64,000 bases of DNA from Candidatus Aquiluna sp. XM-24bin5 (lineage in GTDB: Bacteria; Actinomycetota; Actinomycetia; Actinomycetales; Microbacteriaceae): assembly GCA_003149555.1 (NCBI GenBank), contig QCWE01000001.1, forward strand, positions 1,183,624-1,247,623, given 5' to 3'. Under the pieces are notes generated by a model, which did no database searches, was not told the DNA's origin, and saw nothing but the letters and a program-made list of their open reading frames with translations. The first letter of the stretch is position 1. Each line of letters opens with the position of its first letter. Below, one piece after another: positions 55,544 through 64,000 of the stretch. Made by a program: the position numbers and the translations under genes.

Positions 55544-56382
55544 TTACCCAGCTGGTTGTCTCTCAAGCCGTTGCTATTCAGGAGCGGAGAAGCTCTAGGC
55601 CCGGAAGTTCGATCTATTCGGGAAGATCCTTCACTTTGCTTGAGCGAGGGTTCAGAGCTTTCAAGAGTTCGAACTGGATGGTCGTGTTGTCGGGATTCGT
55701 CGAGCCGGTTCTCTACCTGCTCGCCTTCGGTTTCGGTATTGGGCAGCTTATCGGGAACCTAGAAGATGGCCTGGGCAGGCCGGTCAGCTATGCAGCCTTC
55801 ATTGCCCCCGCACTCCTTGCGACTAGTGCCATGAATGGTGCCGTCTATGACTCCACCTGGAACGTATTCTTCAAGATGCACTTCGGCAAGATCTACCAGG
55901 TCATGCTCTCCAGCTCACTCGGCCCGATGGATGTTGCGCTTGGGGAGATTGGTTGGGCGCTTCTTCGTGGCGTTGCCTATTCGCTTGGTTTTATGGCTAT
56001 TGTCACGCCGCTCGGGCTAGTGACTAACGCCTGGGGCATACTCGCAATACCTGCAGCAACGCTAATTGCCTTCGGTTTTGCATCTATTGGTATGGCGATA
56101 ACCAGTTACCTCAAGAGCTTCCAGCAAATGAACTGGGTAACTTTCTTTATGCTGCCCATGTTCCTTTTCTCCGGAACCTTCTTCCCAGTCAGCGTCTACC
56201 CCCAGTGGATTCAGATGATTGTTCAGGCGTTGCCGCTATGGCAGGGCGTTGAGCTAATTAGGTCGCTAATGCTCGGCATCGTGGACTGGAGCCTGCTCGG
56301 CCACGTTGCCTACTTCCTGGCGATGATTGCCGGAGGCCTCTGGTTTACAACCGTGAGGCTAAAAGCGCTGTTTATGCGCTAG
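55540..56382 (+). CDS. ABC-2 type exporter permease, second subunit
   Basis: 280 residues, related to the previous gene: it shares FLFSGTFFPVSVYPQWIQ near the C-terminus and a six-helix plan. N-terminal FTLLERGFRAFKSSNWMVVLSGFVEPVLYLLAFG is typical of NodJ-like permeases. GTG start overlaps the upstream stop. It converges with the small membrane protein gene, with no bases between the stops. Confidence 0.87.
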   Translation: MITQLVVSQAVAIQERRSSRPGSSIYSGRSFTLLERGFRAFKSSNWMVVLSGFVEPVLYLLAFGFGIGQLIGNLEDGLGRPVSYAAFIAPALLATSAMNGAVYDSTWNVFFKMHFGKIYQVMLSSSLGPMDVALGEIGWALLRGVAYSLGFMAIVTPLGLVTNAWGILAIPAATLIAFGFASIGMAITSYLKSFQQMNWVTFFMLPMFLFSGTFFPVSVYPQWIQMIVQALPLWQGVELIRSLMLGIVDWSLLGHVAYFLAMIAGGLWFTTVRLKALFMR

Positions 56383-56757
56383 TTACCAAAAGACAGCCAA
56401 CACCACGTTGGTCAGAGTAAGGCCGCCGATTAGTCCCAGCGTGCCGGCCCTAACAATGTCTTTCTTACGGTTGAGCATCACAAGTACCAGTATCACCAGC
56501 ACCACGGCTGTCTTGACTGCGATCTTGATGTGGTCAACCTCAAAGTTTGCTCCCATGGCTATGCGCCACTCGGCCACGCCAACCAGTAACAACCCGGTCA
56601 CAAAAGCCGTCCATGCACCGTGGACCATCGCTGGAATGACCTTTGCTGAGCCAGCGGACATTGCCTTGATTTGCGTCAGAAAGCCGCCTAGAAGCGATGC
56701 CAATCCAACAAAGTGCAATACGAGAAGTGAGTTACGAACCAGTTCTGCAATTTCCAT
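56383..56757 (-). CDS. Hypothetical four-helix membrane protein
   Basis: 124 residues, not assigned to a characterised family. Four hydrophobic segments (about 8-28, 42-64, 74-96 and 103-122) with short loops; a Lys/Arg-rich loop NRKKDIVRAG lies before the last. I placed the start at ATG 56757, which has GGAGG upstream, rather than the longer frame. It lies 89 bases downstream of ribH and might be read from the riboflavin transcript, but a TAGACT near 56779 could be its own promoter. Confidence 0.65.
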   Translation of the reverse strand: MEIAELVRNSLLVLHFVGLASLLGGFLTQIKAMSAGSAKVIPAMVHGAWTAFVTGLLLVGVAEWRIAMGANFEVDHIKIAVKTAVVLVILVLVMLNRKKDIVRAGTLGLIGGLTLTNVVLAVFW

Positions 56758-56846
56758 TTTTCCTCCAGGATTCCAGTCTAGGCATCGAGCCCGTGACGAG
56801 CGGAGGCATTCGCCTTCGATATAGACGTCGCCTTGGGAAATCGCGG

Positions 56847-57305
56847 CTAAGCGAGATTGACCATGGAGAGAGCGGCTTGAACCGCCTCGGCCCCTTTGTC
56901 TTCTTTTGAGCCCTCTAGACCCGCGCGTGCTAGTGCCTCTGCTTCGTTGTTCACCGTCAGGAGGCCAAATCCAATTGGGACCTTGGTGTCGAGCTGCACC
57001 CTGGTGAGGCCATCCGTCGCCGCCGAACAAACGTAGTCAAAATGAGGAGTCTCTCCTTGGATAACTACCCCTAGCGCAATGACTGCTTGTGCTCCGCTGG
57101 CTGTTGCCTTCTGGGCAGCCAATGGCAGCTCGAATGCGCCGGGAACTCTCCAGATAGTTACGTCAGTTGCTCCCGATTTAGCGAGCTCTTTTCTAGCACC
57201 GGCCAGCAGGCCATCCATTATTTGGGTGTGCCACGATGTGGCCAAGACATAAATCTTCAGGCCTTCGCCACTTACTTCAAGTTGCGGTGCTCCGCTTCCA
57301 CTCAC
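56847..57305 (-). CDS. ribH: 6,7-dimethyl-8-ribityllumazine synthase
   Basis: Condenses the RibA/RibD pathway product with dihydroxybutanone phosphate; forms large shells. The 152 residues include VLATSWHTQIMDGLLAGA, WRVPGAFELPLAAQK, the GVVIQGETPHFDYV loop with the catalytic His region, and VPIGFGLLTVNNEAEAL. GTG start shares a base with the ribBA stop. Last gene of the rib operon. Confidence 0.96.
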   Translation of the reverse strand: MSGSGAPQLEVSGEGLKIYVLATSWHTQIMDGLLAGARKELAKSGATDVTIWRVPGAFELPLAAQKATASGAQAVIALGVVIQGETPHFDYVCSAATDGLTRVQLDTKVPIGFGLLTVNNEAEALARAGLEGSKEDKGAEAVQAALSMVNLA

Positions 57306-58543
57306 TACTTCAGGTTAGCGGGAATCGTGTGGCCCATGCGAGCGCGCTTTGCCTCGAGGTAGCCGAGGTTTTCCTCTGCCAGTCCGACAATTAGAGGCAC
57401 AGTCTCGTTGACGGGAATTCCACCGTCTTCGAGGTAGCGCTTCTTGGCTGGGTTGTTTGTCAAAAGCCTCACGCTCTTGATTCCTAGGTCGCGCAGAATT
57501 GCCACAGCGGCACCATATTCACGAGCCTCGCTTGGAAGTCCTAGGGCGAGGTTGGCATCTACTGTGTCCAGACCCTCCTCCTGCAAGGAGTAGGCCTTGA
57601 GCTTGTTCAAGAGCCCAATGCCGCGACCCTCCTGGCCACGGAGGTAGATAACTACTCCGCCAGTTGGCTCGGTGCCAATTGCATCCATAGCTCCTTCGAG
57701 CTGGGGTCCGCACTCGCACTTGAGAGAACCGAAAGCCTCTCCGGTGATGCACTCGGAGTGAAGTCTTACCAGCACATCTTCGTTACCAATGTCGCCTGCG
57801 ATGATCGCTACGTGGTCGGCAGTCGTCTGCACGTCGTAGTAGCCGCGCACTTTGAAGTCGCCGTGGGTGGTAGGAAGCTTTGCCTCTGCCTCAAACCGAA
57901 TTCGGTTGCTGCTGTTCTTTCGCTCCGGGGAGCGCTTCTCCAGGTGATCACGGAGGTGCGAAATTGTGCTCATAGGTAAGTCAAACCTCTGGGCTACCTC
58001 AAATAATTCCCCTCCTCGCATCATGGTCCCGTCGTCATTGACCAATTCAGCCATGAGGGCAACGGGCTCAAGCCCCGCCAGTTCCATTAGCTCGACAGCC
58101 GCTTCGGTGTGACCAGGACGCTCTGCTATCCCTCCGGGCACCGCTCTGAGAGGGATAACATGCCCCGGTCGAATCAGCGATGCGGGAGTTGAGTGAGGGT
58201 TTGCCAAAACGTTTGCAGTGTTCGCGCGCTCAGCAGCAGAAATGCCAGTTGAGGTTCGGTTTGCTGCGTCAACGCTCACGGTGTAGGCGGTCTGGTGAGG
58301 GTCTTCGCTGTTGAGCCACATCAGTGGCAATTCAAGCTGGTTTGCCCTCTCTTCACTCATGGGAGCGCACAGATATCCAGAGGTGTAGCGGACCATCCAG
58401 GCCACCCACTCGGGAGTCGCAAACTGAGCGGCGATGATTGCATCACCCTCGTTCTCGCGATCCTCGGCATCGGAAATGATGACCGGCTTGCCCTCTCTAA
58501 GGGCAGCCAGCACCTCCGCTATGCCGCTGTATTCGATCTTCAC
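57305..58543 (-). CDS. ribBA: Bifunctional DHBP synthase / GTP cyclohydrolase II
   Basis: Supplies both precursors of lumazine. In 412 residues, the N-terminal DHBP synthase domain has VIISDAEDRENEGDAI and RPGHVIPLRA; the C-terminal cyclohydrolase has the zinc cysteines in RLHSECITGEAFGSLKCECG and the active region YLRGQEGRGIGL. Both halves look intact. It overlaps ribE by four bases and ribH by one. Confidence 0.96.
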   Translation of the reverse strand: MKIEYSGIAEVLAALREGKPVIISDAEDRENEGDAIIAAQFATPEWVAWMVRYTSGYLCAPMSEERANQLELPLMWLNSEDPHQTAYTVSVDAANRTSTGISAAERANTANVLANPHSTPASLIRPGHVIPLRAVPGGIAERPGHTEAAVELMELAGLEPVALMAELVNDDGTMMRGGELFEVAQRFDLPMSTISHLRDHLEKRSPERKNSSNRIRFEAEAKLPTTHGDFKVRGYYDVQTTADHVAIIAGDIGNEDVLVRLHSECITGEAFGSLKCECGPQLEGAMDAIGTEPTGGVVIYLRGQEGRGIGLLNKLKAYSLQEEGLDTVDANLALGLPSEAREYGAAVAILRDLGIKSVRLLTNNPAKKRYLEDGGIPVNETVPLIVGLAEENLGYLEAKRARMGHTIPANLK

Positions 58544-59130
58544 TTAAACTCCATGAGCCTTTCAATGTGCTTTGCAAGCACGTCAGCTTCAACATTTACC
58601 TTGTCACCTGGCTTTTTGTAGCCAAGGGTGGTCACTGTCAGGGTCTCTGGGATCAGACTTAGCCCCACGACATCATCCTCAATCTCATTCACTGTCAGTG
58701 AGATGCCGTCGAAGGTGATTGAACCCTTGTGCACCACGTACTTCATTAGCTCCCCCGGAACACGAATCTTGACCCAGTCCCAGTTCTCGCTCTTCTCTCT
58801 TGAGACAAACTCGCCAACTCCGTCAACGTGGCCTTGAACTATGTGACCCCCGAAACGGGTCTTATTGCTCATCGCCCTCTCGAGGTTTATCGGGTCTCCC
58901 ACCTGAACCCCATCGAGGCTTGAGCGCTTTAGGGTCTCGAGCATCACATCTGCAGTGAAGCCCTTGTCGTCAATTTCGATTGCGGTGAGGCAGGTTCCTG
59001 AGCAGGAGATGGAATCCCCACGACCCAGGTCCGATAGCACCTTCTCGCAACCGATAGTCAGCCTGATTGCATCCGGCTGCTTCTCAATTGCAAGCACCTT
59101 GCCAAGCTCTTCGATGATTCCGGTGAACAT
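58540..59130 (-). CDS. ribE: Riboflavin synthase alpha subunit
   Basis: Dismutates two lumazines to riboflavin. The 196 residues form two lumazine-binding repeats: MFTGIIEELGKV with SISCSGTCLTAIEI, then FGGHIVQGHVDGVGEF with ITFDGISLTVNEIE. The last residues LAKHIERLMEFK are typical. It starts one base into the ribD stop. Confidence 0.96.
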   Translation of the reverse strand: MFTGIIEELGKVLAIEKQPDAIRLTIGCEKVLSDLGRGDSISCSGTCLTAIEIDDKGFTADVMLETLKRSSLDGVQVGDPINLERAMSNKTRFGGHIVQGHVDGVGEFVSREKSENWDWVKIRVPGELMKYVVHKGSITFDGISLTVNEIEDDVVGLSLIPETLTVTTLGYKKPGDKVNVEADVLAKHIERLMEFK

Positions 59131-60155
59131 TACTTTCTCCTTGCTCTAATAAATAGGTCCTGATCGAGCAGTTTCTGCTCAACGATTTCGAGCTCTGCGG
59201 CATCTTGAACCGACCCGACACCGATGTCCTGAAGGGCCACCTTGTCACCGCCAAGCAGCATTGGGGCCAAATAGATGATGAACTCGTCAACTAAATCGAG
59301 CTCTACAAACTTGCTTGCCACTGCGGGCCCACCCTCAACCCAGACATGCTTCACGCCCCGCGAATACAGTTCTTTGAGGGCATGCGCGACGTCCCGGGTT
59401 TTGAGGTGGAGAGACTCCGCCCTGTCATTGAAGACTCGGAGCGAACCTGGCAGCTCGCGCTCTCCAAGCACAACCCTGAGAGGCTGGTGCTCGTAATAAC
59501 CGCCTTGGTCGTCTCTTGCGGTTAGCTCAGGGTCATCAGCTAGTGCAGTGCCAGTGCCGACGAGGATTGCGTCAACCTCGCTGCGGCGTTTGTGGCTATC
59601 GGATCGCGACATTTCACCCGAGATCCACTTGCTAGAACCGTCTGTGGCAGCCGTCCTGCCATCGAGGCTGCTGGCCCATTTCAGAGTCACGAAAGGTCTC
59701 TCAAGCCTGTTGGCCGTAAGCCAAACCCTGGACTGCTCTTCCGCAGCCAATGCGCCAACACCGGCAATGACCTCGACTCCACAGCCGCGAAGAAACTCAG
59801 CTCCGCCTCCCGAGTCTTTCCCCGGGTCGGAAACTGCATAAACGACCCTTGAGATACCCGCGTCAGCAAGCGCTTTTGAGCAGGGTCCGGTCTTGCCAGT
59901 GTGATTGCAAGGCTCCAGGGTGACTACTGCTGTGTGGCCGGGGAAGGAGCTGTCGCCAGTTTTCGCCCTGAGCTCTTTGATAGCCATTACCTCGGCATGG
60001 TCTGTTCCAGAGCCCTTGTGGTATCCCTCAGCGACAATCTGATGTTTTTCGTCGAGAATTACCGCACCCACCTGCGGGTTCACCCCTTGGGCCGGGCCCA
60101 GCAGGGCAAGCTCAAGAGCGCGGCTCATTGCCGCTTCGAACTGGCTCTGTGACAT
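59130..60155 (-). CDS. ribD: Bifunctional pyrimidine deaminase / reductase RibD
   Basis: Second and third steps of riboflavin synthesis. The 341 residues have a cytidine-deaminase-like domain with the zinc motif HAEVMAI and EPCNHTGKTGPCSKAL, and a reductase domain with FVTLKWASSLDGRTA and HVWVEGGPAVASKFV. First gene of the operon; its ribosome site is inside a hairpin downstream of the FMN riboswitch. Confidence 0.95.
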   Translation of the reverse strand: MSQSQFEAAMSRALELALLGPAQGVNPQVGAVILDEKHQIVAEGYHKGSGTDHAEVMAIKELRAKTGDSSFPGHTAVVTLEPCNHTGKTGPCSKALADAGISRVVYAVSDPGKDSGGGAEFLRGCGVEVIAGVGALAAEEQSRVWLTANRLERPFVTLKWASSLDGRTAATDGSSKWISGEMSRSDSHKRRSEVDAILVGTGTALADDPELTARDDQGGYYEHQPLRVVLGERELPGSLRVFNDRAESLHLKTRDVAHALKELYSRGVKHVWVEGGPAVASKFVELDLVDEFIIYLAPMLLGGDKVALQDIGVGSVQDAAELEIVEQKLLDQDLFIRARRK

Positions 60156-60189
60156 CCTGCCCTCTTTTCTCAGCGCAGGACAGGGCAGG
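60156..60189 (-). promoter_or_regulatory. Shine-Dalgarno-sequestering hairpin of ribD
   Basis: On the minus strand CCTGCCCT (60189-60182) can pair with AGGGCAGG (60163-60156), which touches the ribD ATG and contains the ribosome-binding site. No T-run follows, so control by the riboswitch is probably translational. Confidence 0.65.
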
Positions 60190-60218
60190 GAATACGGGTG
60201 CGCGAAGCATCCCGAGCT

Positions 60219-60353
60219 CTTCTCCCATCCGGACTTTACCGTCGGTATCGGAATTTCACCGATTCAACCGCCTGGGGTCTAACCGCTGGCTGCGGAGTTC
60301 CCAGTCGGGTCGCGGACTATAACCGCCGGTTCAGAATTTCACTGACCCCGAAG
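60219..60353 (-). ncRNA. FMN riboswitch (RFN element)
   Basis: Upstream of ribD on the minus strand. Read in that direction it begins CTTCGGGGTCAGTGAAATTC, has the conserved ACCGGCGGT, AGTCCGCGACCC, GTGAAATTCCGATACCGACGG and AGTCCGGATGGGAGAAG segments in the right order. FMN binding should shut down the riboflavin operon. Confidence 0.96.
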
Positions 60354-60398
60354 AACTGTGCTTGTTTAGAACAATACTCTTTTGGACTGAGAAATTCC

Positions 60399-61403
60399 TC
60401 AGCGTTTTGGTATGAAGCCAAGCTTGGCATGGACATCTGAGAGGGTTTTCTCCGCTAGCTCGCTGGCCTTCTCTGCCCCAAGTGCAAGCAGACTATCTAG
60501 CTCGGCTGAATCCTCAAGAAGGTCTTTTGTGCGCTGTTGCATAGGCTCGACCAGGCTAATGACCGCTTCGGCAACTGCGGACTTCAGGTCTCCGTACCCC
60601 TTGTCCGCGAACTCGCTCTCGAGAGTCGAAACGCTCTTGCCTGTGACGGCGGCAAAGATGCCGAGAAGGTTTGAAACTCCAGGCTTGCTATCGCGGTCGA
60701 AGCGAACCTCGCCATCGGTGTCAGTCACCGCACTCTTAATCTTCTTCGCAATTGCCGAGGGCTCGTCCATGAGGTTTATCAGGCCTTTGGGATCCTGAGT
60801 TGACTTTGACATCTTTGCGGTGGGTTCTTGGAGATCGTAGATCTTGGCAGTCTCCTTCAAAATGTGAGCCTCAGGAATCTCGAAGGTCTTTCCAAAGCGG
60901 CTGTTGAATCTCATCGCAAGGTCTCGGGTGAGCTCCAGGTGTTGGCGTTGGTCCTCGCCCACGGGAACGCTCTTGGGTTGGTAAAGGAGAATGTCGGCGG
61001 CCTGCAGTATCGGGTAGGTGAACAGGCCAACGGAGCTAACATCTACGCCGCCCTTTTGGCTCTTGTCCTTGAACTGCGTCATTCTCGATGCCTCACCAAA
61101 ACCCGTGATGCAGTTCAGCACCCAGGCCAGTTCTGCATGGGCAGGAACGTGAGACTGGACAAACAGTGTTGCCTGCTGCGGGTCCAGGCCAGCAGCAATG
61201 TATTGGGCGGCGGTTCTCCTGGTGTTCTCCAAGAGCTCTTTGGGGTCCTGGGGAACCGTTATTGCGTGGAGGTCAACAATTACGTAGTAGGCGTTGTGGC
61301 TCTCTTGCATTTCAACCCATTGCCTCAGTGCACCTAAGTAGTTGCCAAGATGCAGAGATGAAGCAGAGGGCTGCATGCCACTGAGCAGGTTAGGTTTTCC
61401 CAC
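60399..61403 (-). CDS. trpS: Tryptophan-tRNA ligase
   Basis: Class I aminoacyl-tRNA synthetase, 334 residues. The first signature is in [16 protein letters not shown] (HIGH variant) and the second in [13 protein letters not shown]. It also has [16 protein letters not shown] and [20 protein letters not shown] start with GGAG upstream. It is nine bases downstream of xth's stop... in the same direction, and 45 bases upstream of the FMN riboswitch. Confidence 0.96.
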   Translation of the reverse strand: MGKPNLLSGMQPSASSLHLGNYLGALRQWVEMQESHNAYYVIVDLHAITVPQDPKELLENTRRTAAQYIAAGLDPQQATLFVQSHVPAHAELAWVLNCITGFGEASRMTQFKDKSQKGGVDVSSVGLFTYPILQAADILLYQPKSVPVGEDQRQHLELTRDLAMRFNSRFGKTFEIPEAHILKETAKIYDLQEPTAKMSKSTQDPKGLINLMDEPSAIAKKIKSAVTDTDGEVRFDRDSKPGVSNLLGIFAAVTGKSVSTLESEFADKGYGDLKSAVAEAVISLVEPMQQRTKDLLEDSAELDSLLALGAEKASELAEKTLSDVHAKLGFIPKR

Positions 61404-61411
61404 TTCGTCTC

Positions 61412-62218
61412 CTAAAGCTTGTAATCAACAACCACCGGGGAATGATCGCTCCAACGAGCGTCATAGCTTGGCGCTCTGTCTACCCGATAATTCTGCCCCA
61501 GCTTTGCAAGCTCCGGTGTAGCCAGCTGATAATCAATCCGCCATCCAGCGTCCGTGTCGAAAGCTTTTCCCCTGTAGGACCACCAGGTATAGGGTCCGGG
61601 CACACCAGGATGCGCTGCACGGCCCATGTCCACCCAGCCCTGCTTTGCAAAGTCATCGAAGTAGGCGCGCTCTTCAGGTAGGAAACCGGCGGACTTCAGG
61701 TTACCTTTCCAGTTTTTGATGTCCAGTTCGGTGTGCCCGACATTCAAATCACCGACCACTACCGCGAGCCTCTTCGAGCTCATCAGCTCGGCCATGCGCT
61801 CACGCATTGCGTCTAAGAACTTGTACTTCTCAACCTGTTTGGGTGTATCAGCCTCACCCGAGTGGACGTAGCAGCTGACAACCGTAAGTGGTCCAGCACC
61901 GGTCTCAAGGTCAGTCTCCAGCCATCTCCCGAAGGAATCGAATTCTTCAGGGCCAATGTCTGTGCGATGGTTGAGAACTTTCGCTTTTGTGAGGACAGCA
62001 ACGCCGGCTCTGCCCTTTGCACTCGCCTCCTGGTCGAAGATGTTCCAGCCACCAGCGAGTGGACCGTCACCCTCTGCCAGTTTTCTAAGTTCCTCAGAAG
62101 GAGCCCTTACCTCTTGCAAACAGAGGATGTCTGGGTCCGTCTCTTTCAGCCAGGCGTCCATGCCCTTTCGAGCTGCGGCACGTATGCCATTTACATTAAC
62201 CGTTGCGAGAGTGAGCAC
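61412..62218 (-). CDS. xth: Exodeoxyribonuclease III / AP endonuclease
   Basis: Base-excision-repair nuclease, 268 residues. The catalytic residues are visible in [20 protein letters not shown] (metal Glu), [14 protein letters not shown] (Asp/Asn) and [10 protein letters not shown] (Asp-His). The GTG start at 62218 follows TAAGTT by six bases. trpS follows eight bases after its stop. Confidence 0.94.
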   Translation of the reverse strand: MLTLATVNVNGIRAAARKGMDAWLKETDPDILCLQEVRAPSEELRKLAEGDGPLAGGWNIFDQEASAKGRAGVAVLTKAKVLNHRTDIGPEEFDSFGRWLETDLETGAGPLTVVSCYVHSGEADTPKQVEKYKFLDAMRERMAELMSSKRLAVVVGDLNVGHTELDIKNWKGNLKSAGFLPEERAYFDDFAKQGWVDMGRAAHPGVPGPYTWWSYRGKAFDTDAGWRIDYQLATPELAKLGQNYRVDRAPSYDARWSDHSPVVVDYKL

Positions 62219-62224
62219 GGGTCT

Positions 62225-62230
62225 AACTTA
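62225..62230 (-). promoter_or_regulatory. -10 box for leaderless xth transcript
   Basis: TAAGTT on the minus strand, six bases before GTG 62218; it lies in the gap after the Rieske gene. Confidence 0.45.
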
Positions 62231-62234
62231 GGAG

Positions 62235-62681
62235 CTAGATAAGTGCATAGAGGTCACTGCCTCGCACTTCCAGCTGAATTTTCCCGAGTGGACTGTTTGC
62301 CGGACCCGAGACTGGCTCACCCGTATCGGGGCTGAACCGAGCTCCGTGGCAACCGCAGGCAATCTCGTCATCCCTTATGCCATTTACTATGCAGCCGGCA
62401 TGGGTGCACTTAGCCGAAAATGCTCTGAACACTCCCTCTCTGGGTTGGGTCACCAAAATAGTCAGGCTCTCATCCACCATGAATTTTGTTCCAGATCCGA
62501 CCATTACTTCAGCAGTGGAACCAAGGAGTATCTCGCCTGACAGCTCTTCGGGAGCTTCATCTACGGTTGCAGACGGCGGGGTGGTCTCAGCTGGCTCTGG
62601 CTCTGATGCGCATGCTGCAAGGGTTACTGCACCGGTTGCTGCAAGGCCTGACGCGACAACGGTTCTGCGAGAAATGGACAT
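62235..62681 (-). CDS. Tat-exported Rieske [2Fe-2S] lipoprotein
   Basis: 148 residues. The twin-arginine signal SRRTVVASG is followed by a lipobox LAAC (Cys 24), a Thr/Pro/Glu-rich linker to about 45, then a compact Rieske domain with CTHAGC and CGCHGA as cluster ligands. It should sit on the outer face of the membrane and transfer electrons; the partner is unknown. It lacks the helices of the cytochrome bc1 Rieske subunit. It follows sdhB by 23 bases. No clear ribosome site is seen. Confidence 0.88.
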   Translation of the reverse strand: MSISRRTVVASGLAATGAVTLAACASEPEPAETTPPSATVDEAPEELSGEILLGSTAEVMVGSGTKFMVDESLTILVTQPREGVFRAFSAKCTHAGCIVNGIRDDEIACGCHGARFSPDTGEPVSGPANSPLGKIQLEVRGSDLYALI

Positions 62682-62704
62682 GCACTGCCCAACAGAAAAA
62701 TTGC

Positions 62705-63436
62705 CTAGGGTCTTCCCCGAAGAATTGCCTGCTTTACCTCTGCGATGGCTTTGGTCACTTCAATTCCTCTGGGGCAAGCCTCGGTGCAGTTAAAGGTTGT
62801 ACGGCAGCGCCAGACACCTTCTTTGTCGTTGAGAATGTCGATCCTCACCTGAGAACCTTCGTCGCGTGAGTCGAAGATGAACCTGTGAGCGTTGACAATG
62901 GCAGCGGGGCCGAAGTACTGGCCGTCTGTCCAGAACACAGGGCAGCTTGTGGTGCAGGCTGCGCAAAGAATGCACTTGGTGGTGTCGTCGTAGCGGGCGC
63001 GATCTTCTGGGGACTGCAGACGCTCTTTTGCAGGGGTGTCGCTAGCCATCAGGAACGGGTTGATGTCACGGTAGGCCTGATAGAAGGGCTCCATGTTTAC
63101 GATGAGGTCTTTCTCAACCGGAAGTCCCTTGATTGGCTCCACGTAGATTGGGTTTGAGATGTCGAGGTCCTTAATCAGGGTCTTGCATGCCAGGCGATTT
63201 CTACCGTTGATGCGCATCGCGTCCGAACCACAGACTCCGTGAGCACAGGAGCGACGAAATGTCAGCGAGCCGTCTATTTCCCACTTGATCTTGTGGAGGG
63301 CATCTAGCACTCGGTCTGTGCCAAACATCTCGACGTCATAGTCAACCCACTTAGGCTCCTGGTCGACCTCAGGGTCAAACCTGCGGATCATCAGGGTTAC
63401 TGTGAAGCTGGCTACCTCAGCTATTGCCTTCTCCAT
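62705..63436 (-). CDS. sdhB: Succinate dehydrogenase iron-sulfur subunit
   Basis: 243 residues. The 2Fe-2S ligands are in RRSCAHGVCGSDAM with a later Cys in RLACKTLI; the 4Fe-4S and 3Fe-4S ligands are in CILCAACTTSCPVFW and FNCTEACPRGIEV. ATG overlaps the sdhA stop (TAATGG). Complex II membrane subunits should lie upstream of sdhA, outside the window. Confidence 0.96.
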   Translation of the reverse strand: MEKAIAEVASFTVTLMIRRFDPEVDQEPKWVDYDVEMFGTDRVLDALHKIKWEIDGSLTFRRSCAHGVCGSDAMRINGRNRLACKTLIKDLDISNPIYVEPIKGLPVEKDLIVNMEPFYQAYRDINPFLMASDTPAKERLQSPEDRARYDDTTKCILCAACTTSCPVFWTDGQYFGPAAIVNAHRFIFDSRDEGSQVRIDILNDKEGVWRCRTTFNCTEACPRGIEVTKAIAEVKQAILRGRP

Positions 63437-64000
63437 TAGTACTTACGCTCCATCGGCTGGTAGTTGGTGATGACAACCGGCTTCCAGTCGACCTTGATGT
63501 CGATGCCGGTCTTCTTATCGATCTTGCTCTGCTTGTATGCCATGGAGTGAACCATGAACTTCTTGTCATTACGCTCGGTGAAGTCCTCGCGGAGGTGTGC
63601 GCCTCTACTCTCGCGGCGCTCGCGGCAAGTGATAACCGTTACCTCAGCCAGATCCAGCAAGAACCCAAGCTCCACAGCTTCCAGTAGATCGGTGTTAAAG
63701 CGCTTGCCCTGATCCTGAACAGAGATCTTTTCGTAGCGCTTTCTAAGCTCAGCAATCTTTTCCAGGGCCTCGTTCAGGGTTTCCTCAGTCCTGAAGACCT
63801 GGGCATTTTTGTCCATGGTTTCCTGGAGCTCCTTGCGAAGCTGAGCTACTTTTTCCTTGCCCTTTGAGTTGCGAACTTTGGCGAGTAAATCAAGAACATC
63901 CTTTGCCGCATCCTCGGGCATCGGCACCTGCTTGGCACTCTTTGCGTATTCCACGGAGTACTTTCCTGCGCGCTTGCCAAAGACGTTGATGTCGAGCAGA
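63436..64000 (-). CDS. sdhA: Succinate dehydrogenase flavoprotein subunit (C-terminal part)
   Basis: Only the last 188 codons are inside the window; the gene runs off the right edge. The visible part is the SdhA C-terminal domain: FGKRAGKYSVEYAK at the edge, DLLEAVELGFLLDLAEV, SRGAHLREDFTERND and the closing KVDWKPVVITNYQPMERKY. The reading frame is open to base 64000. It is paired with sdhB. Confidence 0.95.
   Translation of the reverse strand, partial: LLDINVFGKRAGKYSVEYAKSAKQVPMPEDAAKDVLDLLAKVRNSKGKEKVAQLRKELQETMDKNAQVFRTEETLNEALEKIAELRKRYEKISVQDQGKRFNTDLLEAVELGFLLDLAEVTVITCRERRESRGAHLREDFTERNDKKFMVHSMAYKQSKIDKKTGIDIKVDWKPVVITNYQPMERKY

Overview
The window reads as a stretch of chromosome from a small-genome actinobacterium, most likely Microbacteriaceae and perhaps one of the freshwater/marine Luna-type lineages. 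This placement is inferred from gene content and order, not from a phylogeny. Supporting neighbourhoods are rplM-rpsI-glmM, glmS-acpS-alr-tsaE-tsaB-(rimI)tsaD, guaB-guaB3, a DUF3817 gene before guaA, sucC-sucD-DUF6350-purN-purH, and coaD-yceD. Genes are tightly packed, many overlap by 1-14 bases, and no interval without a gene exceeds about 260 bases. I saw no tRNA, rRNA, insertion sequence, prophage or CRISPR array.

Layout. 1-8665: ribosomal proteins L13/S9, glucosamine phosphate metabolism (glmM, glmS), CoA and ACP enzymes (coaA, acpS), alanine racemase and the t6A tRNA modification genes, with RimI fused to TsaD. 8740-11687: a DUF4190 membrane protein, a THUMP-like methyltransferase, a lone groES under two CIRCE-type operators, and a RarD-like permease. 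11941-17346: a branched-chain amino acid ABC system whose binding protein converges on livFGMH; a 53-residue glycine-zipper-like protein lies between them and LivH carries an extra extracytoplasmic domain. 17531-20890: guaB, guaB3 and a SURF1 protein. 21005-26882: a complete mannitol PTS (DeoR regulator, separate IIC, IIB and IIA, mtlD) followed by HPr and Enzyme I. 26892-37481: guaA, a glycerophosphodiesterase, PcrA helicase, succinyl-CoA synthetase and purN/purH.

37543-44841: a two-subunit ABC exporter with one degenerate ATP site, a secreted alpha-amylase lipoprotein and a large glycine-rich, Ig-repeat surface protein. 44828-48862: one-carbon genes purU, glyA and folD, then yceD and coaD. 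48893-53680: a minus-strand run of DNA-methyltransferase-like protein, ABC exporter, kynureninase and tryptophan dioxygenase. 53754-56382: a three-gene ABC-2 exporter. 56383-60353: the riboflavin operon ribD-ribE-ribBA-ribH under an FMN riboswitch. 60399-64000: trpS, exonuclease III, a Rieske lipoprotein, and sdhB with the end of sdhA.

Two themes cut across the window. First, about fifteen genes have a TAnnnT hexamer exactly 6 or 7 bases before the start codon, the expected geometry for leaderless transcripts; this also fixed several starts (purN, purU, both methyltransferases). Second, TTG and GTG starts are very common. Most content is housekeeping. The least explained parts are the glycine-rich surface protein, the LivH fusion, the methyltransferase/exporter/kynurenine operon, and the GuaB3 paralogue with glycine at the usual catalytic cysteine position.
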